This document shows positions 8,213-16,137 of a stretch of DNA of 64,000 nt, in pieces (position 1 is the stretch's first letter; each line of letters begins with the position of its first letter). The stretch lies in assembly GCF_003014485.1 (NCBI RefSeq), contig NZ_PYGA01000008.1:124001-188000 (forward strand), read 5' to 3'. A program made the translations under genes and the position numbers. The notes below the pieces were generated by a model. That model ran no database searches and was not told the origin of the DNA. It worked only from the letters and a program-made list of their open reading frames with translations. The DNA is from Murinocardiopsis flavida (GTDB lineage Bacteria; Actinomycetota; Actinomycetes; Streptosporangiales; Streptosporangiaceae).

Positions 8213-8685
8213 GTCGGCAGTCCTTTCGAGGGCTCGTTTGTTCGGGTAGGCATGCTGTCGGCCGTGCTCTGGGGGTGTTCGCGCACCCGCCAGAGCTTTC
8301 TTGTGGGCTCCACCCTGCCGATCTTGGCGAAGCGGGTCTCTCATCGGCCGGTGGAGTTTCGGCTTTTTCGGGGTCGGTCCGTCTGCGGGGCGGCCTTGTC
8401 GCAGTGCCGCTGCGGGGGCCTGGGGAGAAGAGCAGCACCAACGGCGGCGGGTCGCCCCGGTAGGCGGTCATCCCCCGGGTTATCGGCGCACCGGCCTTAC
8501 CGCGTGTCCGATTCCTCCTATCCCTCGCTGATCTTGATGAAACGGTTCCCTCACCGGCCGGTGAGGGAACCGTTTCATCAAGATCAGCGGAGAAGAGGGC
8601 GACCCGACGGCGGGGCGGGGTCTCGGCCGGGTCGGCGGCGGCATCGGCGTCCGAGTGCCGCAGCCCGGCCTTGTGGCTGCTTAGG
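8213..8685. other. Intergenic region with large palindrome
   Basis: About 470 bases with no convincing gene on either strand. It holds the 64-bp perfect palindrome at 8526-8589, and a GGCCGGTG core similar to the palindrome centre recurs near 8344. The promoter of the HATPase gene must lie near 8220-8300 on the minus strand. Confidence 0.6.
8526..8589. repeat. 64-bp perfect palindrome, no loop
   Basis: Positions 8526-8557 and 8558-8589 are exact reverse complements, with 32-base arms, no spacer and no mismatch. The centre is TCACCGGCCGGTGA. It lies 97 bases past the 3' end of the hydrolase gene (stop at 8686) and could act as its terminator, but no T-run follows on either strand. A perfect spacerless palindrome of this size is unusual and may be a mobile palindromic repeat or a cruciform-forming site. 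Confidence 0.9.
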
Positions 8686-10107
8686 TCAGGGGTTGAGTCG
8701 GTTCAGGTAGTCGGTGACGCGCTGGTTGACCTCGGGTTCGTCCATGGCTCCGCCGTGGCCGGTTTTGTCGGTGCGGATGTGGTCGGTGTCGGGGCCGAGT
8801 TGGCGCTCGACGCTGTCGGCCCAGGCGATGGGTGTGGCGGGGTCGTGGCTGTTGCTGAGCAGCAGGGTGGGGTTGTCGCTGCGCGAGGTGACGGGCGCGG
8901 CGGAGTCCTTGGCGGGCTGCGGCCCGCCGAGGCAGATCGAGGTGTACTGGGTGGAGTTGGCCGAGTAGCCCATGTCCGGGGCGGCCGTCCGCATCGCCGC
9001 CTGGTCGCGCCGTGCCGCGTTCACGCTCTCGACCGACATGTCGAAGTCGGAGCACACGAGGGGATCGGAGTAGGGAACGCGGTCCGGGGTCGGCTCTTCG
9101 GGCTGGCCGCCGGGATTGCCGTCCGCGATGGGGTTCTTTCCGCGGGAGAGCTTCAGCAGGCCGGTGGCGGCCTTGCGGACGTCCGAGGCCATCGCCACGT
9201 CCAGGTACTGATTGACGGCAGCGGCCGACCAGGGCCGCCCGTAGGCGTCCCCGGGGATGCGGCCGGCGTCGGCTTTGTCCTTCGCGGTCCGCAGCACCGC
9301 TGCGATGTCCTGGCCGTGCAGCGCGCATTCGGCGTCGGCCGCACACGACTTCGCGAACCGGTCGAAAAGAGCCTGGGAGCCTGTGGCGGCGGTCGTGATG
9401 AATTCCCGGCGCGATTGCGCCGGGTTCATGACGCCTTCCAGAATCGAGCCGTTGACGTGCTGGCCGAACATCGCCAGGTAGCGCTCGGCGTAGAGCGTGC
9501 CGTAGGAAAAGCCGTGGAGATTGATCCGGTCCAGGCCCAGCGCGGTGCGCAGGGCCTCGGCATCGCGAGCGTTGCTGTAGGCGTCCGTGTGTTGCTTGAG
9601 AGCGGTCGGCTTCGTGGTGCAGGAGGACCAGAAGTCGCGCTGCTCCTTCTCCAGGGCGGTGAACGACTTCCCGTCGGTCGGGGGCACCAGCGGAATATTC
9701 ACCGCGTCCTCCGCCGAGCAGTTCAGCGCACTGCTCTCACCGACGCCGCGCGGGTCGATGGCCACCAGGTCGTAGCCGGGCAGTTTCTCGCGAAGGCCGG
9801 CAAAGGCGATGTCGCCCGATTCGCCGGGGCCAGAGGGGAAGTTGACGATCGTCCCACGGCTCTTGCCGCCGGGAGCCTTATACCGGAAGACGCGCAACGG
9901 CACTGTGTCAGCGTCGGGCTCGGACCAGTCGAGTGGAACGGTCAGCGTGCCGCACTCCACCCCCTTCACGATGTCCTCCCGCGCACACTCACCCCAGGCG
10001 AGCTTGCCCTTGGGTGGACCCTCCTGCTCGGCGTTCGCGCCCCCCGACAGGCCGACAACGGCGGTCATGGCTACGACGGCGGAGGTGGTGATGACGCTGC
10101 TGCGCAC
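8686..10107 (-). CDS. Secreted alpha/beta hydrolase, tripeptidyl-aminopeptidase-like
   Basis: 473 residues from GTG 10107, where GGAAGAG lies seven bases upstream. The frame is open to an ATG at 10194, but the signal peptide then begins far from the N-terminus. A Sec signal runs to about ANAEQ. The fold is seen in the oxyanion-hole motif FPSGPGESG, the LVAIDPRGVGESS stretch, the nucleophile GFSYGT, the acid in SHDPATP and the His in GHGG near the end, with the TAP-type C-terminal domain. Relatives are exported peptidases that release peptides from protein N-termini. Cys pairs such as ECAREDIVKGVEC fit an extracellular enzyme. It stands alone on the minus strand. Confidence 0.85.
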   Translation of the reverse strand: MRSSVITTSAVVAMTAVVGLSGGANAEQEGPPKGKLAWGECAREDIVKGVECGTLTVPLDWSEPDADTVPLRVFRYKAPGGKSRGTIVNFPSGPGESGDIAFAGLREKLPGYDLVAIDPRGVGESSALNCSAEDAVNIPLVPPTDGKSFTALEKEQRDFWSSCTTKPTALKQHTDAYSNARDAEALRTALGLDRINLHGFSYGTLYAERYLAMFGQHVNGSILEGVMNPAQSRREFITTAATGSQALFDRFAKSCAADAECALHGQDIAAVLRTAKDKADAGRIPGDAYGRPWSAAAVNQYLDVAMASDVRKAATGLLKLSRGKNPIADGNPGGQPEEPTPDRVPYSDPLVCSDFDMSVESVNAARRDQAAMRTAAPDMGYSANSTQYTSICLGGPQPAKDSAAPVTSRSDNPTLLLSNSHDPATPIAWADSVERQLGPDTDHIRTDKTGHGGAMDEPEVNQRVTDYLNRLNP

Positions 10108-10296
10108 AGGCGAACTCTTCCCATGTCGGTGAAGTGACGGACGCCTGTCATGCTCGACCACGCGGCAGAGTCGAAGCATCACCCTCAAGTACATCCCGCC
10201 ATGCGACGGAAGTCCTGCTTTGCCCTTCTCGTAGCCCTACAGATGTACGGTCCCTGTAATTGCGGCACGAACAACCCCGGCGGTGGCGGGCTGCGG

Positions 10297-11799
10297 CTAG
10301 ACCACCAGCCAGAGGAGGGCCGCGGCGGCGAAGCCGACGACCGACAGGATGGTCTCCAGGACCGTCCAGGTCAGCAGGGTTTGTTTGACGGTCATGTTGA
10401 AGTACTTGGCGACGATCCAGAACCCGCCGTCGTTCACGTGGCTGAGGATGATCGACCCCGCCGAGATCGCGATCGCGAGCAGGGCGAGCTGCGCCTGGCT
10501 GAAACCGCCGTCGGCGAGCAGCGGGCTGATGATGCCGCCGGTGGTCACGATCGCGACCGTCGCCGACCCCTGGGCGATGCGCAGCCCGCAGCTGATGACG
10601 TAGGCGAGCACGATGATCGGCAGCCCGGCGCTGGACAGGCTGTCCGCCAGCGCGTCGCCGATCCCGGTCGCCGAGATGACCTTGCCGAAGAACGCGCCCG
10701 CGCCGATCACCAGGATGATCATCCCGATCGGCCGCAGCGACGCGGCGCTGAGCTCGCCGAACTCCGCCACTGTCATCCCGCGCCGCACGCCCAGCAGGTA
10801 GAACGCGAGCAGCACGGCGATGGTCAGCGCGACCGTCGGGTTGCCGAGGAAGGTGAGGACCTGGAGGACGTCGCTGTTCTCGGGCAGGGTGACCGTGCCG
10901 AAGGTGGCGCCGAGGATGAGCAGCAGGGGGATGGCGATGACCAGCCCCACCAGGCCCAGGCCGACCGGCGGCGGACCGCTGGCGGTCCCGTTCCCGTCGC
11001 CGACCGCCTTCGCGTTCCCGTCTCCGGTCGCCTTACCGTCCCCGTCACCGTCCGCGTTCCCCGTCGTGCTCCCGTTCGCGTTGCCGTTCTCGCCCGCCGT
11101 ACCGACCAGGAAGTCCGCGGGGACGCTCACCGGGACGCGCGGGGCGATCCACATCGGCCACGCGATGCCGGAGACGATGAACGCCGGAATGCCGCACGCG
11201 AACCCCATGATGATGAGCCAGCCGAGGCTCACCCCCAGCAGCCCGGCGACGGCGGTGGGGCCCGGGTGCGGCGGTAGGAAGGCGTGCGTCATCGACAGCC
11301 CCGACAGCAGCGGCAGGGCGTACAGGACCAGGGAGCGCCCGCCCCGCTTGGCCGCCACGTACACCAGCGGCGCCAGCACGAAGATCCCGACGTCGAAGAA
11401 CACGGGGATCCCGAAGACCACCCCGGCAACACCCATGGCGACCGGCGCTCCGCGCGGCCCGAACAGGCGCAGCAGCCGCTGTGTGAGGACGTCGGCGCCG
11501 CCGGTCTTCTCCAGGATGGCGCCCAGCACCGTGCCGAGTCCGATGATCGGTGCGATGTGCCCGAGGATCCCGCCGAACCCGGTCTCCAGCAGCGATTCGT
11601 CGCTCTTCAGCGCCGTGCCGACCAGGTCGGTCACGCTCACGCCCGCGGCGAGCGCCAGGAACATCGCGCTGATCAGCAGGGCGATGAACGGTTCGAGCTT
11701 GATCTTGATGATGAGGAACAGCAGGACGGCGATGGCGACGGCGCACAGCAGGAAGAGTCCTGGGGTGCTGTCGTGCAGCCAGTTCACGAATGTGGTCAT
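10297..11799 (-). CDS. GntP family permease
   Basis: 500 residues with 11-13 hydrophobic segments. GntP family signatures are visible: FIALLISAMFLALAAG near the start, the GFGGILGHIAPIIGLG loop and ALPLLSGLSMTHAFLPPHPG, the most conserved motif. A hydrophilic central insert of about 40 residues near 230-270 is rich in Gly/Asn/Asp repeats (NGNANGSTTGNADGDGDG), unusual for the family. GntP proteins import gluconate or related acids, and a subgroup imports D-serine. The downstream position beside a D-amino-acid deacylase and a D-Ser dehydratase-like enzyme favours a D-amino-acid or N-acyl substrate, which is inference. ATG 11799 is preceded by GGAAAG. Confidence 0.88.
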   Translation of the reverse strand: MTTFVNWLHDSTPGLFLLCAVAIAVLLFLIIKIKLEPFIALLISAMFLALAAGVSVTDLVGTALKSDESLLETGFGGILGHIAPIIGLGTVLGAILEKTGGADVLTQRLLRLFGPRGAPVAMGVAGVVFGIPVFFDVGIFVLAPLVYVAAKRGGRSLVLYALPLLSGLSMTHAFLPPHPGPTAVAGLLGVSLGWLIIMGFACGIPAFIVSGIAWPMWIAPRVPVSVPADFLVGTAGENGNANGSTTGNADGDGDGKATGDGNAKAVGDGNGTASGPPPVGLGLVGLVIAIPLLLILGATFGTVTLPENSDVLQVLTFLGNPTVALTIAVLLAFYLLGVRRGMTVAEFGELSAASLRPIGMIILVIGAGAFFGKVISATGIGDALADSLSSAGLPIIVLAYVISCGLRIAQGSATVAIVTTGGIISPLLADGGFSQAQLALLAIAISAGSIILSHVNDGGFWIVAKYFNMTVKQTLLTWTVLETILSVVGFAAAALLWLVV

Positions 11800-11875
11800 G
11801 GGTCTTTCCGGGAGGCGGGGACGAGGGGGGCGTGTGCGCGGCGGCTGCGGAGGGGACGGCGGCCGCGTCGGGCGC

Positions 11876-13513
11876 TCAGCGGGGGGCGGCCTCCGCGCGG
11901 GCGCCGTCGGCGGTGCGGCGCATGGCCCGGCCGGGCAGCGCGCCGGTGCGCCGCCCTTCGTCGATGACCGGGACGCCGTTGACGAACACGAACGGGATGC
12001 CCGACGCCTGCTGGCGCGGGACGTCGAAGGTCGCCTCGTCCTTGACCCGCTCGGGGTCGAACAGGACGAGGTCGGCGTGGTAACCCTCGCGGACGAGCCC
12101 GCGCCGGTGCAGTTTCAACCGGGCGGCGGCGCGCCCGGTGAGGTGGTGGACGCAGTCCTCAAGGCCGAGCACGCCCAGTTCCCGCACGTAGTGGGCGAGG
12201 TAGCGGGGGAAGGTGCCCCACGCCCGGGGGTGCGGCAGCCCGCCGACGAGGATGCCGTCGGAGCCGCCGGTGTGCACCCGGTGCCGCATGATCGCCTGGA
12301 CGTTCTCCTCGTGGCCCACGTGCTGGAGGATCGTGGTGGCGAGGTCGTCGGCGATGAGGTGGTCGAAGTACACGTCGGCGGGTGCGGCTCCGGTCTCGGC
12401 CGCGAGCTGCGCGATGGTCTTGCCCACCCGGTCGGCGAGGTCGGGGTTGCCGACCCCGCTGATCTGGAGGGTGTCCCATTCGGCGGGGACGCCGTGGCAG
12501 CCGTCGGTGCCGACCTCCTCCAACTCGTGGCACAGGCGCGCGCGGGTGTCGGGGTCGGCGAGCAGGCCGAGCGTCGTCGCGTGTGAACCGCCGGCGAACA
12601 CCCAGCTCGGCAGGATCGCCGCGAGGGTGGTGGCGCCGGGCAGGTAGGGGTAGGTGTCGAGGCTGATGTCGGCGCCGTTGCCGAGTTCGCGGTCGAGCAG
12701 CGCGATCAGCTCGCCCGCGCGGCCCTTGTTGGGGCGGAAGTTGAGGGTGGCGTGGGTGAGGTGCAGCGGGCAGCCGGAGCGGCGCGACACCTCGATCATC
12801 TCGGCGTAGGCGTCGACGGCGCCCGCTCCGTAGGAGCGGTGGTGCGGCGAGTAGTAGCCGCCCATCCCGCCCACGACCCGGCACAGCTCGGTGAGCTCGT
12901 CGTCGTCGGCGAACATGCCCGGGGTGTAGGTGAGCCCGCTGGACATGCCGATCGCGCCTTCGCGCATGCCCTGCGCGACGGCCTCGCGCATCCGGTCGAG
13001 TTCCGCCGGGCGGGGCGGGCGGTCGTCCGAGCCCATGACCAGCATCCGCACACTGCCCTGCGGGACGAGGTACGCGGCGTTGCAGGCGATGCCGCCGTCG
13101 AGGCGGTCGAGGTACCCGGCGACGCCGCGCCATGAGTAGTCGAACCCGGGCGGTTCGCCGTTCCAGCCGGCGATCTGGCGGCGGATGGCGTCGAGTGTCG
13201 CGTCGTCCACCGGGGCGAACGACAGGCCGTCCTGCCCGAGGACCTCGCAGGTGACCCCTTGGCCGACCTTCGCCGTGTGGTCGGGGTTCGCCAGGATCTG
13301 GAGGTCGGAGTGGGCGTGCATGTCGATGAAGCCGGGGGACAGCACGAGCCCGTCGGCGTCGATGACCCGGTCGGCGGTGGGGCGCGCGGCCGGGCCGCCG
13401 TCCGTGTGCGGCCGGATGGCGGCGATGGTGCCGTTGTCGATGGTGACATCGGCGCGGTATCCGGGCGCGCCGGTCCCGTCGATGACCGTTGCGTTGGCGA
13501 TGAGGACGACCAT
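11876..13513 (-). CDS. N-acyl-D-amino-acid deacylase (amidohydrolase)
   Basis: 545 residues. It has the amidohydrolase fold: beta sandwich, then FIDMHAHSD with metal ligands His66 and His68, a conserved Cys in TCEVLGQDG, GLTYTPG, the HLTHATLN His, SLDTYPYLPG, and the late Asp in HTGGSDGI, ending with a second sandwich segment (YHADLVLFDPERV). These are the marks of D-aminoacylase/dihydroorotase-like enzymes that cleave N-acyl-D-amino acids to D-amino acid and carboxylate using zinc. The start ATG 13513 has GAAGGG upstream. It lies 76 bp before the GntP gene on the same strand, so co-transcription is likely. The exact substrate is not determined. Confidence 0.9.
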   Translation of the reverse strand: MVVLIANATVIDGTGAPGYRADVTIDNGTIAAIRPHTDGGPAARPTADRVIDADGLVLSPGFIDMHAHSDLQILANPDHTAKVGQGVTCEVLGQDGLSFAPVDDATLDAIRRQIAGWNGEPPGFDYSWRGVAGYLDRLDGGIACNAAYLVPQGSVRMLVMGSDDRPPRPAELDRMREAVAQGMREGAIGMSSGLTYTPGMFADDDELTELCRVVGGMGGYYSPHHRSYGAGAVDAYAEMIEVSRRSGCPLHLTHATLNFRPNKGRAGELIALLDRELGNGADISLDTYPYLPGATTLAAILPSWVFAGGSHATTLGLLADPDTRARLCHELEEVGTDGCHGVPAEWDTLQISGVGNPDLADRVGKTIAQLAAETGAAPADVYFDHLIADDLATTILQHVGHEENVQAIMRHRVHTGGSDGILVGGLPHPRAWGTFPRYLAHYVRELGVLGLEDCVHHLTGRAAARLKLHRRGLVREGYHADLVLFDPERVKDEATFDVPRQQASGIPFVFVNGVPVIDEGRRTGALPGRAMRRTADGARAEAAPR

Positions 13514-13717
13514 GCTGGCCCTTCAGTGGTCGAGCGCGGTGACGGCCGGAGCGAGGCGCTTCGCGTCGCTCCGATGCCGTTGACGTGACGAGTGCGAGGG
13601 TGTTCTCACGACCCTGATGTCCTCGGACGAGGGGGTGAGGGGATATCGCTGCGGCAGCCTTTGATGTCGTTCGGAGGTGAGGGTGCGCACCGTGCTCCTT
13701 ACGTCGACGGCAGGGGG

Positions 13718-15064
13718 CTAGAAGAAGGTGCGGACCAGGTCGACGACCGGGGGGTCGTCGTGGTCGGTGTCGGCGACCACCGGGATGAGGCCCCACTTGT
13801 CGAACGCCGTGCAGGGGTGGGAGAGGCCGAGGCGGACTTCGTCGCCGATGGCGAGCGGCGCCGCGGCCGACGGGTCCCAGCGCAGGTAGCCGTGCTGGTC
13901 GTTCACCGCGGTGACCTTGGGCGGGTCGGACAGCGGCGTGACGGTGGTCCCGCCCTCGCGCTGGACCGCCTGCGCCTCGGGCATGCCCTCGTCGAAGGGC
14001 AGGTCGCGCTTTCCCGCGTCGAAAAGGGCGAGGCCGGGTTCGGGCTGGGAGGTGACCCGGACCCAGGCGTGCATCGCCGAGCGCAACCCGGTGCCGCCGA
14101 CGCGGTTGAAGGGGCTGATGGACCGGTAGAAGCCGTCGTCGTGGGCGATGTAGGCGCCGGAGCGCAGGACGACGCGGGCGGCGGGCTGCGACGCCCCCTC
14201 GGGGTCGTGCAGGTGGGCCAGTGCCTGGGTGACGAGCTCGAAGTAGGCGCTGCCGCCGGCGGTGAGCACCGGGACGGACCCGGGCGGGTACAGGTCCAGG
14301 TCGCGGATCCGCTCGTGCGTGACGCGGAGGGCCTGGAGGTAGTCGCGCACCCGGTCGAGGTCGTCGGGCGCGGGGGAGTGCGCGAGGGAGCCCTCGTAGC
14401 CGGACACCCCGGCGAGCAGCAGCGCGGGTGACTCGGCGATCGCCCGGGCGGTGTCGAGGGCGTCGGTGAGGGTCCGCGCACCCGTCCGCCCGCCCGGGCC
14501 GCCGACCTCCACGGCCACGGGGATGGGCCGCGCGGCGCCCTCGCCGGGCCGGTGCCCGGCGAGCGCCTTGGTCATCAAGTGGACGGTCCGGGGGGAGTCG
14601 GCCCAGGTGAGGACGGTGTAGGTGGGGTCGGCGGCAAGGTCGTCGGCGATCCAGCGCAGCGCCTGGGGAGAGATGACGCTGTTGGCGATATGCACGCGGT
14701 CGACACCGAAGGAGCGCGCCACGGCGAGTTGCGCGGCGTTGGCGAGGGTGACGGCCCAGGATCCGGCGGCGAACTGCCGCTGCCACAGCTGCGGGGCCAT
14801 GGTGGTCTTGCCGTGCGGGGAGAGGTCGACGCCCTCGGCGCGGCACCACTCGGCCATGGTGGCGATGTTGTGCCGGAGGTCGGCCTCGGAGAGGGTGAGG
14901 ACGGGGGTCGGGAACTGCTGGCGCGTGGGTCTCATCCGCAGGTACTCGCGGACGGTGCGCCCCCACGCCGCGGGCGGGACCGCCTTGTCGTGGGGGCCGA
15001 GTACCTGGTCGGCCAGCGCCGCTACGGCGCCGTTGTCGAGGCTGGCGGTCGGTGCGTCGGACAT
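13718..15064 (-). CDS. Fold-III PLP enzyme, D-serine dehydratase / D-threonine aldolase-like
   Basis: 448 residues. The alanine-racemase-type N-terminal barrel carries the PLP Lys86 in SPHGKTTM, and DRVHIANSV and VSGYEGS follow. The C-terminal domain ends with LSHPCTAFDKWGLIPVV, whose His and Cys match the metal-binding pair of eukaryote-type D-serine dehydratase and D-threonine aldolase. These enzymes deaminate D-Ser/D-Thr or cleave D-threonine. Transcription runs from here through the deacylase to GntP, although a 204-bp gap precedes the deacylase. The divergent RidA gene would deal with the enamine made by such dehydratases, and this context favours a dehydratase. ATG 15064 is preceded by GGAAGTAGG. 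Confidence 0.87.
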   Translation of the reverse strand: MSDAPTASLDNGAVAALADQVLGPHDKAVPPAAWGRTVREYLRMRPTRQQFPTPVLTLSEADLRHNIATMAEWCRAEGVDLSPHGKTTMAPQLWQRQFAAGSWAVTLANAAQLAVARSFGVDRVHIANSVISPQALRWIADDLAADPTYTVLTWADSPRTVHLMTKALAGHRPGEGAARPIPVAVEVGGPGGRTGARTLTDALDTARAIAESPALLLAGVSGYEGSLAHSPAPDDLDRVRDYLQALRVTHERIRDLDLYPPGSVPVLTAGGSAYFELVTQALAHLHDPEGASQPAARVVLRSGAYIAHDDGFYRSISPFNRVGGTGLRSAMHAWVRVTSQPEPGLALFDAGKRDLPFDEGMPEAQAVQREGGTTVTPLSDPPKVTAVNDQHGYLRWDPSAAAPLAIGDEVRLGLSHPCTAFDKWGLIPVVADTDHDDPPVVDLVRTFF

Positions 15065-15292
15065 ACCCGGCCTACTTCCAGTGTCGGCGACCCTGGTGCG
15101 GAATGGTGCGGGCGCCGCGGCGCACCGGACTCCCGCCTGTGCAACATATGCAACGAGCCTTGCGTATTATGTGAATGGTTGTAACACGGGCCCCCATACG
15201 AGTCAATGGCGGGCGATCGTGGTCAGGGAACGCGCCGCGGCCGGTTCGAGCGAGTGGGCCGCGGTGACCACTGAGAAAGGGCTTTACCCCGA

Positions 15293-15700
15293 ATGAGCGA
15301 CAAGACGGCCGTCCGCACCGACGAGGCCCCCGCACCGGCGCACACCTTCTCGCAGGGCGTCCGCAAGGGCCCCGTCCTCCAGGTCTCCGGCCAAGGGCCG
15401 GTCGACCCCGCCACCAGCGAGTACCTGTACCCGGGCGACGTCAAGGCGCAGACCCTGCGCACACTGGAGAACGTCGCGGCCATCGTGCGCGCGGGCGGCG
15501 CCACCTTCGACGACGTGGTGATGCTGCGCGTATACCTCACCAAGCGCGAGGACTTCGCCCTGATGAACGAGGCGTACGGCGAGTTCATCGGCACCGCCAT
15601 CAGCGAGGGCGGGGTGCTGCCGGCCCGCACCACCGTGTTCACCGGCCTGCCCCGCGAGGAGATGCTCGTCGAGATCGACGCGCTCGCCGTGGTCGGCTGA
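15293..15700 (+). CDS. RidA family enamine/imine deaminase
   Basis: 135 residues, the usual size of the trimeric YjgF/RidA fold. The active-site Arg112 (GGVLPARTTVF) and Glu127 (EIDALAVV) are present, as is the GDVKAQTLRTLENVAAIV helix. RidA hydrolyses reactive 2-aminoacrylate and other enamines released by PLP dehydratases to ketoacids and ammonia. The gene is divergent from the D-Ser dehydratase-like gene 228 bp away, and a functional link is plausible. The conserved Tyr/Ser loop at the N-terminus is shortened, so a paralogue with another substrate cannot be ruled out. A hairpin follows the stop. Confidence 0.88.
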   Translation: MSDKTAVRTDEAPAPAHTFSQGVRKGPVLQVSGQGPVDPATSEYLYPGDVKAQTLRTLENVAAIVRAGGATFDDVVMLRVYLTKREDFALMNEAYGEFIGTAISEGGVLPARTTVFTGLPREEMLVEIDALAVVG

Positions 15701-15719
15701 CGGGGTCGCCTGAATCCCC

Positions 15720-15753
15720 CGGCGGCCCCGCCGAGTACCCGGTGGGGCCGCCG
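15720..15753 (+). terminator. Hairpin after ridA
   Basis: A ten-base stem (15720-15729 with 15744-15753) encloses a smaller inner hairpin and is followed by ATTTG. It lies 20 bases after the RidA stop and just before the tRNA promoter. Confidence 0.6.
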
Positions 15754-15755
15754 AT

Positions 15756-15784
15756 TTGCACCGGCCGGTCAGTGTCACTAGAGT
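15756..15784 (+). promoter_or_regulatory. Promoter of initiator tRNA gene, copy 2
   Basis: TTGCAC (15756-15761) and TAGAGT (15779-15784) lie 17 bases apart. The start of transcription would fall about 35 bases before the mature tRNA. Confidence 0.65.
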
Positions 15785-15825
15785 TGTGCACGCAGCGAAC
15801 AACGCAAAGCAAAGCAAGAACGCGG

Positions 15826-15902
15826 CGCGGGGTGGAGCAGTTCGGTAGCTCGCTGGGCTCATAACCCAGAGGTCGCAGGTTCAAATCCTGTCCCCGCTAC
15901 CA
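15826..15902 (+). tRNA. Initiator tRNA-fMet (CAU), copy 2
   Basis: Identical over all 77 nucleotides to the copy at 5335-5411, including the C1:U72 mismatch, the GGG/CCC anticodon-stem pairs and the encoded CCA. Flanks differ apart from one base, so only the gene itself is duplicated. It has its own promoter and a strong terminator. Confidence 0.97.
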
Positions 15903-15904
15903 CC

Positions 15905-15953
15905 GAAAGGCCCGCCGGTCCGAGAGTAGAACCCTCGGACCGGCGGGCCTTTC
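15905..15953 (+). terminator. Terminator of tRNA-fMet copy 2
   Basis: A perfect 20-bp stem (15905-15924 with 15934-15953) with a nine-base loop starts two bases after the tRNA CCA and ends in CCTTTC. Confidence 0.85.
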
Positions 15954-16052
15954 GCATTTGCCGACCCGGTCGGACCTCGACCCGGCCCGGCCCGGCTCCG
16001 CTGCGCGGCCCGGCCGGGCTTGGGTGTCGGACTGGAGATCGCCGGCCCGGGT

Positions 16053-16096
16053 GTGCTTCGGCGGCCGCTGCTGCGCAGCAGCGACCGCCGAAGCAC
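16053..16096 (-). terminator. Terminator of the MacB-like exporter operon
   Basis: A 44-base palindrome with one internal mismatch and a GCTGCTGCGCAGCAGC core lies 42 bases past the ATPase stop codon. It may act in both directions, since the tRNA unit converges from the other side. Confidence 0.65.
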
Positions 16097-16137
16097 ATCG
16101 TGGCAGGGGACGTTGAGGGCGGCGCCCCGTCGGCCGG

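Noticed and set aside
12159-14966. 935-residue open frame on the minus strand across the deacylase and PLP enzyme genes
   Set aside because: It is Arg/Pro-rich and in the wrong phase relative to two well-conserved enzymes; a GC-rich shadow.
5412-15825. Integrative element inserted at tRNA-fMet
   Set aside because: No integrase, excisionase or att-like partial tRNA repeat is seen. The second copy is a complete gene with promoter and terminator. Deletion by recombination remains possible but integration is not supported.
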